From Candidatus Scybalocola fimicaballi (GTDB taxonomy: Bacteria; Bacteroidota; Bacteroidia; Bacteroidales; Paludibacteraceae): a stretch of 13,238 nucleotides of DNA. The position numbers and the translations under genes were made by a program. The stretch's first letter is position 1. Each line of letters begins with the position of its first letter. The notes below the pieces were generated by a model. The model was given only the letters and a program-made list of their open reading frames with translations. It ran no database searches and was not told the DNA's origin. The stretch covers positions 1 through 13,238 of the forward strand of contig DCIP01000183.1 of the NCBI GenBank assembly GCA_002317115.1, in the 5' to 3' direction. Below are positions 1 through 6,104 of this stretch, piece after piece.

Positions 1-1312
1 CGATTTCAGTGACACTAGAAGGGATTTCTATTGATGTCAAACTGTTGCAGCCATAAAAAACTGACGAACTAATTTGAGTTATTGATTGTGGAATGTTGAT
101 TTCACTTAATCGGTAACAATCATAAAAAGCCATCTTTTCGATTGAAGTTACACTATACACTTTTCCATCAACCTTCACTTTTGCTGGGATATTGACAGAG
201 TTAAGGTCATTATAGTCGCCATTTGTTAATTCAACAGTTAAATCAGATGTGATTTTGAATTTCAATGGAGCGTAGACAGAAGCGTCTACTACGGTTGGGT
301 CTGGTTCTCTAAGCCACGTCACAGATTTGACGTTTATAAATGTTTCGATGTTTTCAGTGATAGTATCTTTTGCATTCCAATAATAGAATTTTACATTCTC
401 TTTCGAATTGTCAATCACAACATCTAGGTCCTCACACCCATTAAAAGCAGCTGAACCGATTTCAGTGACACTTTCTGGGATTTCGATTGATGTCAAACTG
501 CTACAGTAAGAAAAAGCAGCTTCTCCGATTTGAGTTACCGATTCTGGAATGTTGACAGATGTCAAGCGACTACAGTGTGAAAAAGCAGCTTCTCCGATTT
601 CCTTGACACTTGAAGGAATTACGATTGTCCCTTTAATGCCTTCTGGTACTGCGATTATTTTTGTCTTTTCTTTATTGTATAAAATGCCATCAAGTGATGA
701 ATAGTTAGGATTATCGGTGTCTACATCTATTGAATACAAATTACAACATCCAATAAAAGGATACTCACCGATTATAGAGACATTTTGTGGAATGTTTATA
801 GTAGTTAAACTGAGACAATTCGCAAAAGCGTTAACACCGATTTGAGTTACAGATTTCGGAATGTTGATGGAAGTTAAACTTCTACAGCCATAAAAAGCCC
901 ACGAATCGATTTTAGTTACTGATTCTGGAATACTGATATAGGTCAAACTGTCACACGAAAATATACCCGAAGAAGTGACATTATATACTTTGCCATCAAT
1001 TTTCACCTTTGATGGAATAATGACGGATACAATGTCTAAATCTGTGGGATAAGGTATAACTGTAGAATCAGAAGTGATTTCAAATCTCAATGGAGCATAG
1101 GCAGAAACGTCTTCTACTGTTGGTTCAATAAGTGGTGGTGTTATAATGGATGTATCTGGATTAAAGATGTCCTCAAAATAGACTTCATACACGTCGTCGA
1201 CATTAATTCTTAGAATCTCTCCATTTTGTTTCTTCACACACATGTTCCTGCCTGCAAATACCGCAAGGCATACAGCAAATGTCGCTGTTAACACTAGTAA
1301 AATTTTCTTCAT
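1..1312 (-). CDS. BspA-like leucine-rich-repeat secreted protein (C-terminus beyond window)
   Basis: The minus strand reads open from an ATG at 1312-1310 to the window edge, about 437 codons, with no stop. AAGGAG lies 8 bases upstream of the ATG. Residues 1-21 (MKKILLVLTATFAVCLAVFA then G) form a signal peptide without a lipobox cysteine. The stretch KKQNGEILRINVDDVYEVYF (about 27-47) resembles the short N-terminal module often placed before repeats in secreted Bacteroidetes proteins. From about residue 90 come 23-residue repeats of the form LTSINIPKSVTQIGVNAFANC, the LRR_5/BspA type, with an island containing NYSSLDGILYNKEKTKII that is typical of this family. A second copy of the spacer plus repeats starts near residue 340 (YAPLKFKITSD against YAPLRFEITSD near 70). 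BspA-like proteins are surface or secreted adhesion and binding proteins; the ligand here cannot be read. Any C-terminal sorting domain lies outside the window. I found no clear TAnnTTTG box upstream. Confidence 0.9.
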   Translation of the reverse strand, partial: MKKILLVLTATFAVCLAVFAGRNMCVKKQNGEILRINVDDVYEVYFEDIFNPDTSIITPPLIEPTVEDVSAYAPLRFEITSDSTVIPYPTDLDIVSVIIPSKVKIDGKVYNVTSSGIFSCDSLTYISIPESVTKIDSWAFYGCRSLTSINIPKSVTQIGVNAFANCLSLTTINIPQNVSIIGEYPFIGCCNLYSIDVDTDNPNYSSLDGILYNKEKTKIIAVPEGIKGTIVIPSSVKEIGEAAFSHCSRLTSVNIPESVTQIGEAAFSYCSSLTSIEIPESVTEIGSAAFNGCEDLDVVIDNSKENVKFYYWNAKDTITENIETFINVKSVTWLREPDPTVVDASVYAPLKFKITSDLTVELTNGDYNDLNSVNIPAKVKVDGKVYSVTSIEKMAFYDCYRLSEINIPQSITQISSSVFYGCNSLTSIEIPSSVTEI

Positions 1313-1549
1313 AATATTATCTCCTTTTATAATTTGCAATGATTTTGAATTGTGGATTTTCAGTCAAAACATATCGATGACGCAATGGTGGTAAATTTTC
1401 TAATCATACAATAAATTCTAGTTCCAAAAATCCTTTTGCTAGTCCTATGAATCATAATCCCAATGGGTAGATTCTTTCGCTTCATATCAACTTGTCAGTA
1501 AAATTATAAAATAAATTATAAATTCAAATGATTTGGAGGAATTTTATAT

Positions 1550-1755
1550 GAACGTAAAATTTCCGAAAATGATTCGTAAAATTTGATATGGAATAACGAA
1601 CATGAAATACACGAATTCACCACGAAAATCATTTAAACCGACACCAAAATACAAAATTTGAGGACAAATTTTATATTTTGGAATCGGCTACCGTCGACTT
1701 CGTCGAACCTGGTCCGCTGGACCATGTCGTGGAATCGGCCCGTATCGACAATTAT
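1550..1755 (+). repeat. Dispersed repeat, copy A
   Basis: This copy contains a 35-base 5' block (1550-1584) identical to 3919-3953, then CACGAAAATCAT, AAACCGACACC, a hairpin, and a 76-base tail (1680-1755) identical to 4011-4086. The hairpin has arms 1644-1660 and 1665-1681, 17 pairs with one C-A mismatch, and loop AGGA. Its sequence is unrelated to the hairpins at the same place in the other copies. The tail contains TCGAC-TTC-GTCGA and TGGTCC-GCT-GGACCA hairpins. The 5' block holds CGTAAAATTT twice. No protein-coding gene is supported here. Confidence 0.85.
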
Positions 1756-1912
1756 TTATGTATTGCTAAACGAATGCAAATGTCTTGTTTTCAAAATATG
1801 AAAAAAATGAATATAAAAATTGGATGCGATAGGATTTTTATTGTTTGCTATATGGCTTTTGTGAGCGTTGGAAGTGGGATGAAATAAATTATGTTACATT
1901 AAAAGGAATATT
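1756..1912. other. AT-rich gene-free stretch before the SH3 gene
   Basis: This stretch lies between the end of repeat copy A and the promoter box of the next gene. It has no open frame with family features, no RNA gene and no strong hairpin. A 29-codon ATG frame (1798-1887) exists, but nothing supports its use. Confidence 0.4.
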
Positions 1913-1920
1913 TATTTTTG
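1913..1920 (+). promoter_or_regulatory. Bacteroidetes -7 box for the SH3 gene
   Basis: TATTTTTG matches the Bacteroidetes TAnnTTTG consensus. No good TTTG is seen 19 bases upstream. If the box is used, transcription starts around 1926, which favours translation from the ATG at 1940 over the ATG at 1925. Confidence 0.45.
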
Positions 1921-1939
1921 AAAAATGAATTTAGGTATT

Positions 1940-2995
1940 ATGAAAAGAATTATAAATATTATTATTTGTCTGTTGTGTTCTGTTGAATTGCATTCGCAGA
2001 ATGAAGAAATGAAAAAATATTTTAGAAATGAATTGACTTTCCCAATATCCAATTATTTTGCTATACATCCAGAGTATTCATTTACAGATACACTTATTAA
2101 TTCTATAGTAAGAATGGATTCCATAAAATCGAATATTTCCTTGACTCCAAGTTTTTTTGGCAGATATTCAACATCTCCTAATTATACGTATAAAAAAATG
2201 GAAAGAGTTTTTCTGGGAAATGACAAAGTCCTGTCATTAGGATATATATTGACAGATACAGATATAAATTACTATTTGTTATTGGAAGAAACCGCTTCAT
2301 ATTTAAGATATGATTTGTGGGGCTTTTCAAATAGTAGTGGAAAGCCAGTAACACAACTTTGTCTCTATTATGCAAATAAAGGCACTTATATAATTAACGA
2401 TCCAGAAGAAGATTTAGAAGTGATAGTTGATTCGAAAATTAATGAAGATTCAACGATTATGTGGCATTCTAATGATTTTGGGTTACATGATTATGTGACA
2501 TATAAGTTTAATTCAGACGGAATACTTGTAAAAATAAACAGATGGATGGACGGAAAGTATAATGGACCAGAAGATATCACAGAAGATAATTTGGATGATA
2601 ATGTGTATTATGCTGAGAATCTAAATGACTCAACGATAATTAGAGGTGAGTTTGTATATAATGATAATCATGATGATTCAGATAAGTGTCAAATGGATAT
2701 CATATATAAGATAGACAAAAAGGATAACAAACGAATGATTTTGTGTGGGGAGAAAATTGTAAAGATAGTTGATAGTGATGGTTATGTTAACGTTAGAAGT
2801 AAACCTGATTCTCGATCAAAAATATTGTATACGATACCTTCTAATAAGTTGATGGGCATTAAAATGATAGAAAATTCTCAATGGGCACAGATTATAAAAC
2901 GACCTTCAGACTGGTTTAATAATAAATCAGGATACATACATATAAGTAGAATAAAAGAAGTCGATTTAAAAAATGTAGATTATTCTGGATATTAG
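1940..2995 (+). CDS. Exported protein with C-terminal bacterial SH3 domain
   Basis: From ATG 1940 this gives 351 residues. It begins MKRIINIIICLLCSVELHSQ, a signal peptide with a positive start, a hydrophobic core and a likely cut after HSQ. An in-frame ATG at 1925 would add MNLGI, but the -7 box at 1913-1920 would place the transcript start about there, so I prefer 1940. Residues from about 25 to 270 are rich in Asp, Asn, Tyr and Ser and match no family I recognise. Residues 273-345 look like a bacterial SH3 domain (SH3_3 type): DSDGYVNVRSKPDSRSKILY, then WAQI and SGYIHISRI. SH3b domains often bind peptidoglycan or peptides, so a periplasmic or outer-surface role is inferred. The gene is visibly AT-richer than the rimP-infB block and is flanked by copies of a dispersed repeat, which suggests accessory origin. 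Confidence 0.85.
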   Translation: MKRIINIIICLLCSVELHSQNEEMKKYFRNELTFPISNYFAIHPEYSFTDTLINSIVRMDSIKSNISLTPSFFGRYSTSPNYTYKKMERVFLGNDKVLSLGYILTDTDINYYLLLEETASYLRYDLWGFSNSSGKPVTQLCLYYANKGTYIINDPEEDLEVIVDSKINEDSTIMWHSNDFGLHDYVTYKFNSDGILVKINRWMDGKYNGPEDITEDNLDDNVYYAENLNDSTIIRGEFVYNDNHDDSDKCQMDIIYKIDKKDNKRMILCGEKIVKIVDSDGYVNVRSKPDSRSKILYTIPSNKLMGIKMIENSQWAQIIKRPSDWFNNKSGYIHISRIKEVDLKNVDYSGY

Positions 2996-3014
2996 GGAAA
3001 ACATGAATATTCCA

Positions 3015-3022
3015 TATATTTG
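3015..3022 (+). promoter_or_regulatory. Bacteroidetes -7 box before the small membrane protein gene
   Basis: TATATTTG is an exact TAnnTTTG match 68 bases before the ATG at 3090. The -33 element is not recognisable. The gene could instead be read through from the SH3 gene 94 bases upstream. Confidence 0.42.
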
Positions 3023-3046
3023 TACTTTAAGGATGTATTAAAAATC

Positions 3047-3069
3047 ACAAACGAGTTTGTTTGTCTTTT
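3047..3069 (+). terminator. Weak terminator-like hairpin
   Basis: ACAAA-CGAG-TTTGT gives a 5-pair AT-rich stem, followed by TTGTCTTTT. It lies between the SH3 gene and the small membrane protein gene, and downstream of the candidate -7 box at 3015. It is a weak stem and may be incidental. Confidence 0.25.
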
Positions 3070-3089
3070 AGAAAATTAATTGAAAGAAT

Positions 3090-3341
3090 ATGAGTAAAGA
3101 TGATGATTTTTGGCCGCCTTATTTAGTAATGGCAATATTATTTGCAATTGAAATATATCATTGCATATCAGATTATGAGGATGCTTTAGTTCCTTTAACA
3201 GGATATCGTTATAAAAATATGGGAAATATCTATATTCTTTTTGACCGTATTGGAGGACAATTCCTGGTTGTTGGTATATTGCTTTTTTTTACGGTGCTAT
3301 GTATCATGAAAGTATATTTTATATGGAAGAAAAAGCATTAA
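3090..3341 (+). CDS. Small two-helix membrane protein, unrecognised
   Basis: This 83-residue protein is of no family I recognise. It has an acidic start (MSKDDDFW), a first hydrophobic segment at about 10-27 (YLVMAILFAIEIYHCIS), a polar stretch with DYEDALVPLTGYRYKN, a second hydrophobic segment at about 57-77 (QFLVVGILLFFTVLCIMKVYF) and a basic end WKKKH. The positive-inside rule puts the C-terminus in the cytoplasm. It lies 94 bases after the SH3 gene on the same strand and shares its AT-rich composition, so the two may form one accessory unit. The position of charged and hydrophobic residues makes a real protein likely, but this rests on composition alone. Confidence 0.6.
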   Translation: MSKDDDFWPPYLVMAILFAIEIYHCISDYEDALVPLTGYRYKNMGNIYILFDRIGGQFLVVGILLFFTVLCIMKVYFIWKKKH

Positions 3342-3380
3342 TTATTTGTTTGACTATTATTTGGGTGATTATTCCCGAAT

Positions 3381-3454
3381 GACAAAACCGTGGCAACGGT
3401 TGTCCTCTCAGGCAATGGTTGTCGAGAAGGAGAAGGTTTTTGGCTACCGTTGCC
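3381..3454 (+). repeat. Nested inverted and direct repeats
   Basis: AACCGT-GGCA-ACGGTT forms a 6-pair hairpin at 3386-3401. GGCAACGGTTGTC (3392-3404) is repeated with one change at 3411-3423. GGCAACGGT (3392-3400) also pairs with ACCGTTGCC (3446-3454), 9 of 9, so two foldings compete for the same arm. Confidence 0.7.
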
Positions 3455-3533
3455 GATGTCGTGGAATGTGAAATGAATTGTCATTAATTGCCCCATGTGG
3501 GGGAATCGAAGTTTTATCGACCACGGTAGACAC

Positions 3534-3566
3534 AATGCCATGGTATTTCGTGTCAACCATGGCATT
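3534..3566 (+). repeat. Perfect 11-base inverted repeat
   Basis: AATGCCATGGT (3534-3544) and ACCATGGCATT (3556-3566) are exact reverse complements around an 11-base loop. GACAC (3529-3533) and GTGTC (3550-3554) form an overlapping, mutually exclusive stem. The tail TTAG is too short for a standard terminator. Confidence 0.8.
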
Positions 3567-3572
3567 TTAGGT

Positions 3573-3590
3573 GAACCGTTTCCACGGTTC
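3573..3590 (+). repeat. Perfect 7-pair hairpin
   Basis: GAACCGT-TTCC-ACGGTTC is an exact inverted repeat with a four-base loop. It lies just before repeat copy B and uses the same ACCGT/ACGGT arms as the hairpin at 3386-3401. Confidence 0.75.
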
Positions 3591-3592
3591 GG

Positions 3593-3702
3593 ATTCGAAA
3601 ATCATTAAAACCGACACCAATTATTCGGGTTTCAACCGATTAATTGGAATCGGCTACCGTCGACTTCATCGAATCTGGTCCGCTGGACCATGTCGTTGCA
3701 TC
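3593..3702 (+). repeat. Dispersed repeat, copy B
   Basis: This copy contains TTCGAAAATCAT, AAACCGACACC (3608-3618), a hairpin (3617-3647), GGAATCGGCTA (3646-3656), and a tail that matches copies A and C closely until about 3695 and then diverges. The hairpin pairs CCAATTA with TAATTGG and TCGG with CCGA around GTTTCAA. The 35-base 5' block present in A and C is missing here. Confidence 0.8.
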
Positions 3703-3750
3703 GGCTGGATCTGCGTGGTATATTCCAGCTTTTAATTGATTGGATTACAA

Positions 3751-3793
3751 CTGGAGTTGGATTGTGCCTACAATTCCAGGGGCAGCGCCCCTG
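3751..3793 (+). repeat. Two adjacent hairpins
   Basis: CTGGAGTTG (3751-3759) pairs with CAATTCCAG (3771-3779), 9 pairs with one G-T. CAGGGGC-AGC-GCCCCTG (3777-3793) is a perfect GC-rich 7-pair hairpin that shares three bases with the first. They cannot both form fully. Confidence 0.75.
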
Positions 3794-3809
3794 TTTCGCA
3801 ACGCGAGGA

Positions 3810-3861
3810 TAGCCGATTCCATAAAATGTTCGAAGAACGTTTATGGTGTCGGTTTCAATGA
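3810..3861 (-). repeat. Dispersed repeat, copy D (inverted, core only)
   Basis: On the minus strand this reads TCATTGAAACCGACACC, a hairpin, then GGAATCGGCTA, the same order as copies A, B and C. The hairpin spans 3819-3846 and pairs CCATAAA with TTTATGG and GTTC with GAAC around a three-base loop. Its stem sequence differs from all other copies. The 76-base tail is absent. Confidence 0.75.
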
Positions 3862-3918
3862 AAAACGAGGGGTTTGCCAATTTGTTGGCTCGTGCCGACA
3901 ATTCTGCATTGTATATGG

Positions 3919-4086
3919 GAACGTAAAATTTCCGAAAATGATTCGTAAAATTTATGAACACGAAAATCATTAAAACCGACACCAATTATTCGGTTTTCAA
4001 CCGAACAATTGGAATCGGCTACCGTCGACTTCGTCGAACCTGGTCCGCTGGACCATGTCGTGGAATCGGCCCGTATCGACAATTAT
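3919..4086 (+). repeat. Dispersed repeat, copy C
   Basis: This copy has the 5' block (3919-3953), CACGAAAATCAT (3959-3970), AAACCGACACC, a hairpin (3982-4012: CCAATT/AATTGG and TTCGGTT/AACCGAA with one A-C mismatch, loop TTC) and the 76-base tail 4011-4086. The 5' block and the tail are identical to copy A, 2.3 kb away in the same orientation. Confidence 0.85.
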
Positions 4087-4113
4087 GAATTACGAATTAT
4101 GCATTATGAATTA
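4081..4113. repeat. Short AATTAT low-complexity repeat
   Basis: Iterations of ATGAATTA, CGAATTATG and ATTATGAATTAT run from the end of repeat copy C towards the rimP promoter. The AT-rich tract could act as an upstream promoter element, but this is inference. Confidence 0.45.
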
Positions 4114-4129
4114 TTTTTCTCTGTTCTTT

Positions 4130-4160
4130 TTTGCAGTTGACTCAAAAAAATGTATATTTG
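4130..4160 (+). promoter_or_regulatory. Promoter of the rimP-nusA-infB operon
   Basis: TTTG at 4130-4133 and TATATTTG at 4153-4160 are separated by exactly 19 bases. This is the Bacteroidetes primary-sigma arrangement (TTTG, N19, TAnnTTTG). A transcript start around 4165-4168 is expected, giving a leader of about 45 bases before the rimP ATG. Confidence 0.82.
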
Positions 4161-4167
4161 CATTTGG

Positions 4168-4205
4168 AATGAGGAGGGGAGCGAATTGTTCTCCTTCATT
4201 TTTTT
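4168..4205 (+). promoter_or_regulatory. Terminator-like hairpin filling the rimP leader
   Basis: AATGAGGAG (4168-4176) pairs with CTCCTTCATT (4191-4200), nine pairs with one bulged T, around a 14-base loop. It is followed at once by seven T (4199-4205) and then the rimP ATG at 4212. A second register (GGAG 4178-4181 with CTCC 4191-4194) is possible. The layout is that of an intrinsic terminator placed before the first gene, hence a candidate attenuator. Confidence 0.6.
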
Positions 4206-4211
4206 AATATA

Positions 4212-4679
4212 ATGATAGATAAACAAGAACTTACACAAGCGATTAACGAATTCATTGACGGTACAAGCCTTTTCATTGTTGAGGTTAAGGTAAGCCCTGC
4301 CAATGAGATTGTCGTTACAATCGATAGCGAAGACTCTATTGACATCGACACTTGCGTCTCGCTTTCACGTCATATTGAATCTAAGTTCGACCGTGAGCAG
4401 GAAGACTATGAACTAGAGGTCGGCTCAGCTGGATTGAGTTCACCATTTGTCGTCCTTCGCCAATATCAGAAATACGTAGGCAAGGAGGTTGAGGTGCTTT
4501 CAAAGGCAGGTCAGAAGTTAGTGGGCGTGTTGAAGAGCGCTACTGAGGAGGAATTTACAATCGTCGTGACTGTAAAGGAGAAACCAGAAGGTGCGAAGAG
4601 AAAAGTCGACGTGGAAAAAGAATACTCGTTCAAGTACGACGAGGTAAAATATACGAAATATTCAATTAGATTCAAATAA
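4212..4679 (+). CDS. rimP: Ribosome maturation factor RimP
   Basis: This 155-residue protein has the usual length for RimP, the cytoplasmic factor that assists late assembly of the 30S subunit. The N-terminal alpha/beta domain carries the family pattern VTIDSEDSIDIDTCVSLSRH (about 36-56) followed by YELEVGSAGLSSPF (about 67-80), equivalent to the family's VSSPGLDRPL. The C-terminal SH3-like part has KYVGKEVEVL and GVLKSATEEEFTIVV. It is the first gene of the operon and ends 11 bases before nusA, the conserved order in most bacteria. Its start codon follows the leader hairpin closely. Confidence 0.95.
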   Translation: MIDKQELTQAINEFIDGTSLFIVEVKVSPANEIVVTIDSEDSIDIDTCVSLSRHIESKFDREQEDYELEVGSAGLSSPFVVLRQYQKYVGKEVEVLSKAGQKLVGVLKSATEEEFTIVVTVKEKPEGAKRKVDVEKEYSFKYDEVKYTKYSIRFK

Positions 4680-4690
4680 TATAAATTATT

Positions 4691-5980
4691 ATGGCTAAGC
4701 AGGAAACACTCAGCTTAATAGATTCATTTTCTGAGTTTAAGGAACTTAAGAACATCGATCGAGGCACAATGATCAGTGTCTTGGAAGAGTCATTCAGAAG
4801 TGTCATCACTAAGACGTATGGTACTGATGAGAACTACGACGTTATCATCAATCCTGACAAGGGTGATTTCGAGATATATCACAATAGAGTAGTAGTTGAA
4901 GACGGTACTGTCGACGACGAGAACTCACAGGTGGCTTTGGCAGACGTTAAGAAGATCGACGCTTCTTACGAGGTAGGCGAGAACTTCTCAGAGAAGGTAG
5001 ACTTCGCTTCATTCGGACGTCGTGCTGTATTGAATCTTCGCCAGACACTTGCGTCGAAGATCTTAGAGCTTCAGAAAGATACATTGTTCAACAAGTATAA
5101 GGAGAAGGTCGGTAAGATCGTCGTTGGTGAGATTTACCAGACTTGGAAGAAGGAGGTTCTTCTACTTGACGAGGAGGGTAACGAGATGATCCTTCCAAAG
5201 GCAGAGCAGATTCCTTCAGACAACTACCGCAAGCAGGATACATTGAGAGCTATCGTAGCAAAGGTTGATAATGAGAACAATAATCCAAAGATTATCCTTT
5301 CTCGTACATCGCCAATGTTCCTTCAGAGATTGTTCGAGCAGGAGGTTCCAGAAATCGCTGACGGCTTGATCACAATCAAGGGAATCGCACGTATCCCAGG
5401 AGAGAGAGCTAAGGTCGCAGTAGAGAGCTACGACGAGAGAATCGATCCAGTAGGAGCATGTGTAGGTATGAAGGGAGCACGTATCCACGGTATCGTAAGA
5501 GAGCTTCGTAATGAGAATATCGATGTAATCAACTATACATCAAACGTATCTCTATATATCCAGAGAGCGTTGAACCCAGCAAGAATCTCATCTATCAGAA
5601 TCATCGAGGAGGAGAAGAAGGCAGAGGTTTACTTGGATCCACAGGAGGTATCGTTGGCAATCGGTAAGGGAGGTATGAACATCAAGCTTGCAACACAGCT
5701 TACTGGCTACCAGATTGAGGTATTCAGAAACTCAGACGGTTACGATGATGGTGATATCTACCTTGATGAGTTCGCAGACGAGATCGACGGATGGGTTATC
5801 GAGGAGTTCAAGAAGAACGGATTCGACACAGCTCTTAGCGTATTGAACGTTTCAAGAGACGAGCTTCTTCGTCGCATTGATCTTGAGGAAGAGACTATAG
5901 ACGACGTGTTGGCAGTTTTGAAATCTGAGTTTGAGGATTTCGACGCTGACGCTGACAACAATGATGAAAGTAATTCCTAA
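4691..5980 (+). CDS. nusA: Transcription termination/antitermination factor NusA
   Basis: This 429-residue protein binds RNA polymerase and nascent RNA and affects pausing, termination and antitermination. Domains in order are: an N-terminal polymerase-binding domain (about 1-130), an S1 domain (about 138-200, starting GKIVVGEIYQTWKKEVLLLD), KH1 (about 210-285, with VGACVGMKGARIHGIVREL) and KH2 (about 290-355, with SLAIGKGGMNIKLATQLTG). A short C-terminal tail contains RDELLRRIDLEEETIDDVLA, resembling one acidic helical repeat, and ends in Asp and Asn residues. The family's key GxxG loops in both KH domains are present. The second C-terminal acidic repeat found in E. coli is absent, as is usual outside Proteobacteria. 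It is co-transcribed with rimP upstream. Confidence 0.96.
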   Translation: MAKQETLSLIDSFSEFKELKNIDRGTMISVLEESFRSVITKTYGTDENYDVIINPDKGDFEIYHNRVVVEDGTVDDENSQVALADVKKIDASYEVGENFSEKVDFASFGRRAVLNLRQTLASKILELQKDTLFNKYKEKVGKIVVGEIYQTWKKEVLLLDEEGNEMILPKAEQIPSDNYRKQDTLRAIVAKVDNENNNPKIILSRTSPMFLQRLFEQEVPEIADGLITIKGIARIPGERAKVAVESYDERIDPVGACVGMKGARIHGIVRELRNENIDVINYTSNVSLYIQRALNPARISSIRIIEEEKKAEVYLDPQEVSLAIGKGGMNIKLATQLTGYQIEVFRNSDGYDDGDIYLDEFADEIDGWVIEEFKKNGFDTALSVLNVSRDELLRRIDLEEETIDDVLAVLKSEFEDFDADADNNDESNS

Positions 5981-5992
5981 CTGAATGTTAGG
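5976..5992 (+). repeat. Hairpin overlapping the nusA stop codon
   Basis: CCTAAC-TGAAT-GTTAGG is a perfect 6-pair stem, and the nusA stop TAA (5978-5980) lies in its 5' arm. There is no T tract after it. It could protect the nusA 3' end or slow read-through. Confidence 0.5.
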
Positions 5993-6015
5993 GATGAGTT
6001 TCTCTGAAATATAAG

Positions 6016-6060
6016 ATACTTTTGGGTGCGTTCGGATTTAGCACCCAAAGGTATTTTGTT
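6016..6060 (+). terminator. Strong terminator-like hairpin between nusA and infB
   Basis: ATACTTTTGGGTGC (6016-6029) pairs with GCACCCAAAGGTAT (6041-6054), 14 pairs with one T-G, around an 11-base loop. TTTTGTTT follows at 6053-6060. It would end or reduce transcription before infB. A TACTTTTG -7-like box (6017-6024) lies inside the left arm and may be chance. Confidence 0.65.
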
Positions 6061-6104
6061 TCGGGAAAAGCAAAAACATTATGGACAAAGTGCAATTTGT
6101 GGTT

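Larger units (their letters stand above)
3342..4129. other. Gene-free palindrome-rich region
   Basis: There is no credible gene in about 790 bases. Open frames here overlap each other on both strands and run through the repeat copies. The region holds at least nine hairpins plus repeat copies B, C and D (listed separately). Further short hairpins are GCCAA-TTTG-TTGGC (3876-3889), ACAAT-TCTGC-ATTGT (3898-3912), CCCC-ATGT-GGGG near 3491-3502, and GCTGGA/TCCAGC (3704-3709 with 3724-3729, followed by TTTT). Confidence 0.75.

Noticed and set aside
1313..1549. Invertible promoter upstream of the LRR gene
   Set aside because: I found no flanking inverted repeats and no clear TAnnTTTG box there; TATGTTTTG on the minus strand (about 1363-1371) is off by one base.
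1678..1887. Open frame of 69 codons on the plus strand starting at TTG
   Set aside because: The first half is the repeat tail read as protein and the start codon lies in the hairpin arm. There are no family features.
1798..1887. 29-codon ATG frame with a hydrophobic middle
   Set aside because: It has no ribosome site, no promoter box and no resemblance to a known small protein; chance is enough.
1925..1939. ATG at 1925 as the start of the SH3 protein
   Set aside because: The -7 box at 1913-1920 puts the likely transcript start at about this place, and the signal peptide is complete from the ATG at 1940. The longer form is not excluded.
3338..4082. Overlapping open frames on both strands (3338-3565 minus, 3632-3985 minus, 3740-3973 plus, 3855-4082 minus)
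   Set aside because: They overlap each other and run through repeat cores and hairpins in several frames. The open reading is a by-product of repeat composition.
3381..4086. CRISPR array
   Set aside because: Repeats are few, irregularly spaced, of different lengths and partly inverted, and there is no regular spacer set or cas gene.
1550..4086. Integron attC sites, suggested by variable hairpins beside accessory genes
   Set aside because: The conserved flanks do not show the GTTRRRY/RYYYAAC core sites and no integrase is present in the window.
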